Of a DNA stretch of 31,649 nt, positions 30,690 to 31,649 are shown piece by piece. Source of the stretch: DAISIL01 sp036822015 (GTDB taxonomy: Bacteria > Bacteroidota > Bacteroidia > Cytophagales > Bernardetiaceae); assembly GCA_036822015.1 (NCBI GenBank), contig DAISIL010000039.1, positions 1-31,649 on the forward strand. The letters are read 5' to 3'. Within the stretch, counting starts at the first letter, position 1. Each line of letters opens with the position of its first letter. The notes under the pieces are model-generated. The model was not told the origin of the DNA. It ran no database searches and was given only the letters and a program-made list of their open reading frames with translations. Position numbers and translations under genes: made by a program.

Positions 30690-31604
30690 TTAGAAGTATC
30701 GGGGCGTGATGATCTTCTTTCGGTTGAAGTTGAAGCGGTAATTGAACATGATTTCGTGTGTCCCTGTGTTTTCGGCACGCAGTCCATTAACGGAGGTATC
30801 GTAGGTATATCCTATCGCCAACTGGTTGGTGAGCTGGAGCTGGGTCATCAGGTGAAAGGAATCAAAAGAGCGATAGCCGGCACCAATCCAGAGTACATCG
30901 TTGATGAGCAAGTTGGCATTGAGGTCTAACTCAATGGGCGCACCCTCAACGGCTTTGAGGAGTGTACTGGGCTTAAACTTCAAAAAATGGGTCAGATCAA
31001 AGACATAACCTGCGGTAAGGAAGTAATGCCGCGCCTGTGTATAAACCAGATTTGCATCCTGATTAGAGGTAAAACGGTTGGTGAGTAGGTGTGGCACAGA
31101 TAATCCTATGTATAGGCGGTCGTTGTTGTAGTACAGCCCAGTACCGACGTTAGGTTTCAAGATGTCAATGAGCGTACCGCTTAGGTTGGGATCATCCAAA
31201 TCATTGATTCGCAATTTATTGAAATCTGTTCGGTGGTTGAGTAACCCAAACTGCAAGCCCATAGATAGAAATCCTTCGTTGATCTTGATGCGATAGCTCA
31301 ACGAACCAAAGAAGTTTGTCTCATTCGTTACGCCGATCTCGTCGTTGAGGAAATAGAAACCCACGCCGATTTTGCCGAGGCGTACCGGGGCATGAATCGA
31401 GAAGGTCTGTGTGCTGGGCGCACCTTCAAAGCCTACCCACTGCTTACGGGCTACGCCTGTTAGGCTAATGGCTTCGTGGCTACCCGCATAGGCGGGATTG
31501 AGTACTAGCCCGTTGAACATATACTGCGTAAACATGGCTTGCTGCTGGGCCGTTGCCACAAAAGCCAACAAGAAAAGCGAAAGGGTGAGGTATATCTTTT
31601 TCAT
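30690..31604 (-). CDS. PorP/SprF-family outer-membrane protein
   Basis: A 304-residue type IX secretion-associated outer-membrane beta barrel. The signal peptide (MKKIYLTLSLFLLAFVATAQ) is followed by the family hallmark QQAMFTQYMFNGLVLNPAYAGS (split here: QQAMFTQYMFNG and LVLNPAYAGS) and SLTGVARKQWVGFEGAP. The remainder alternates beta strands and ends NYRFNFNRKKIITPRYF. In Flavobacterium SprF is needed to deliver the adhesin SprB, and PorP is a core T9SS part in Porphyromonas. Which of these this copy matches is unclear. It heads the three-gene minus-strand operon; the gap upstream is short and contains another gene's terminator. Confidence 0.92.
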   Translation of the reverse strand: MKKIYLTLSLFLLAFVATAQQQAMFTQYMFNGLVLNPAYAGSHEAISLTGVARKQWVGFEGAPSTQTFSIHAPVRLGKIGVGFYFLNDEIGVTNETNFFGSLSYRIKINEGFLSMGLQFGLLNHRTDFNKLRINDLDDPNLSGTLIDILKPNVGTGLYYNNDRLYIGLSVPHLLTNRFTSNQDANLVYTQARHYFLTAGYVFDLTHFLKFKPSTLLKAVEGAPIELDLNANLLINDVLWIGAGYRSFDSFHLMTQLQLTNQLAIGYTYDTSVNGLRAENTGTHEIMFNYRFNFNRKKIITPRYF

Positions 31605-31620
31605 GGTCTTTGGGTCAATA

Positions 31621-31648
31621 AAAGCCCGTTGGCTGCGCCAACGGGCTT
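31621..31648 (-). terminator. Intrinsic terminator of a gene beyond the right edge
   Basis: AAGCCCGTTGGC (31622-31633) and its exact complement (31637-31648) form a 12-bp stem with a TGC loop. On the minus strand the stem is followed by TTTTATT, the layout of a terminator for a minus-strand gene located to the right. It stands 17 nt before the porP-like start codon. Confidence 0.8.
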
Positions 31649-31649
31649 G

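Overview
This window comes from a bacterium of the phylum Bacteroidota, probably a Saprospiria/Sphingobacteriia-type environmental lineage (inference). The pointers are the type IX secretion genes (PorX with a PglZ domain; a PorP/SprF porin followed by a PorE-like OmpA protein), signal peptides ending in the SAQ style, LytTR and 7TMR-DISM signalling proteins, and several upstream regions with the Bacteroidota promoter pattern (-33 TTTG, about 20 nt, -7 TAnnTTTG). No rRNA, tRNA or CRISPR array was recognised.

Left part (1-10100), housekeeping and signalling. The 5' half of cobalamin-dependent methionine synthase (metH) runs off the left edge. It is followed by a secreted TPR protein and a small basic lipoprotein, all on the minus strand. 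Divergent to these is a two-gene unit made of a YciO/Sua5-type protein and a LytTR response regulator, joined by a TGATG overlap. A hexapeptide acetyltransferase and a glycosyltransferase (ATGA-coupled, minus strand) are divergent from porX. porX is followed at once by a fructosamine-kinase-family protein and an ATGA-coupled lipoprotein. A convergent alpha/beta hydrolase closes this part.

Middle part (10100-18370), sensing and efflux. A 7TMR-DISM sensor histidine kinase is followed by an ArsR regulator - TolC - membrane fusion protein - RND pump operon. The promoter of that operon carries an inverted repeat between its -33 and -7 elements, and a clear intrinsic terminator follows the pump gene.

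Accessory region (18370-24000), visibly more AT-rich. It holds an XRE regulator, a divergent secreted protein of unknown function, three small membrane proteins, three different PIN or PIN-like toxin-antitoxin-type gene pairs, and a Uma2-family nuclease-fold protein. Five copies of an undescribed-looking palindromic repeat (R1-R5) lie between the genes, all in the same orientation. R1 is split by two 111-bp copies plus one 38-bp fragment of a second palindromic element. This nested repeat system, with its cassette-like layout, is the most unusual content of the window.

Right part (24000-31649). The fused acyl-CoA mutase IcmF (B12 domain, G-protein chaperone and mutase in one chain) needs the same cofactor family as MetH. 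It is convergent with a minus-strand operon of porP/sprF-like, porE-like and a tandem NTF2-like secreted protein. A strong hairpin at the right edge looks like the terminator of a minus-strand gene lying outside the window.
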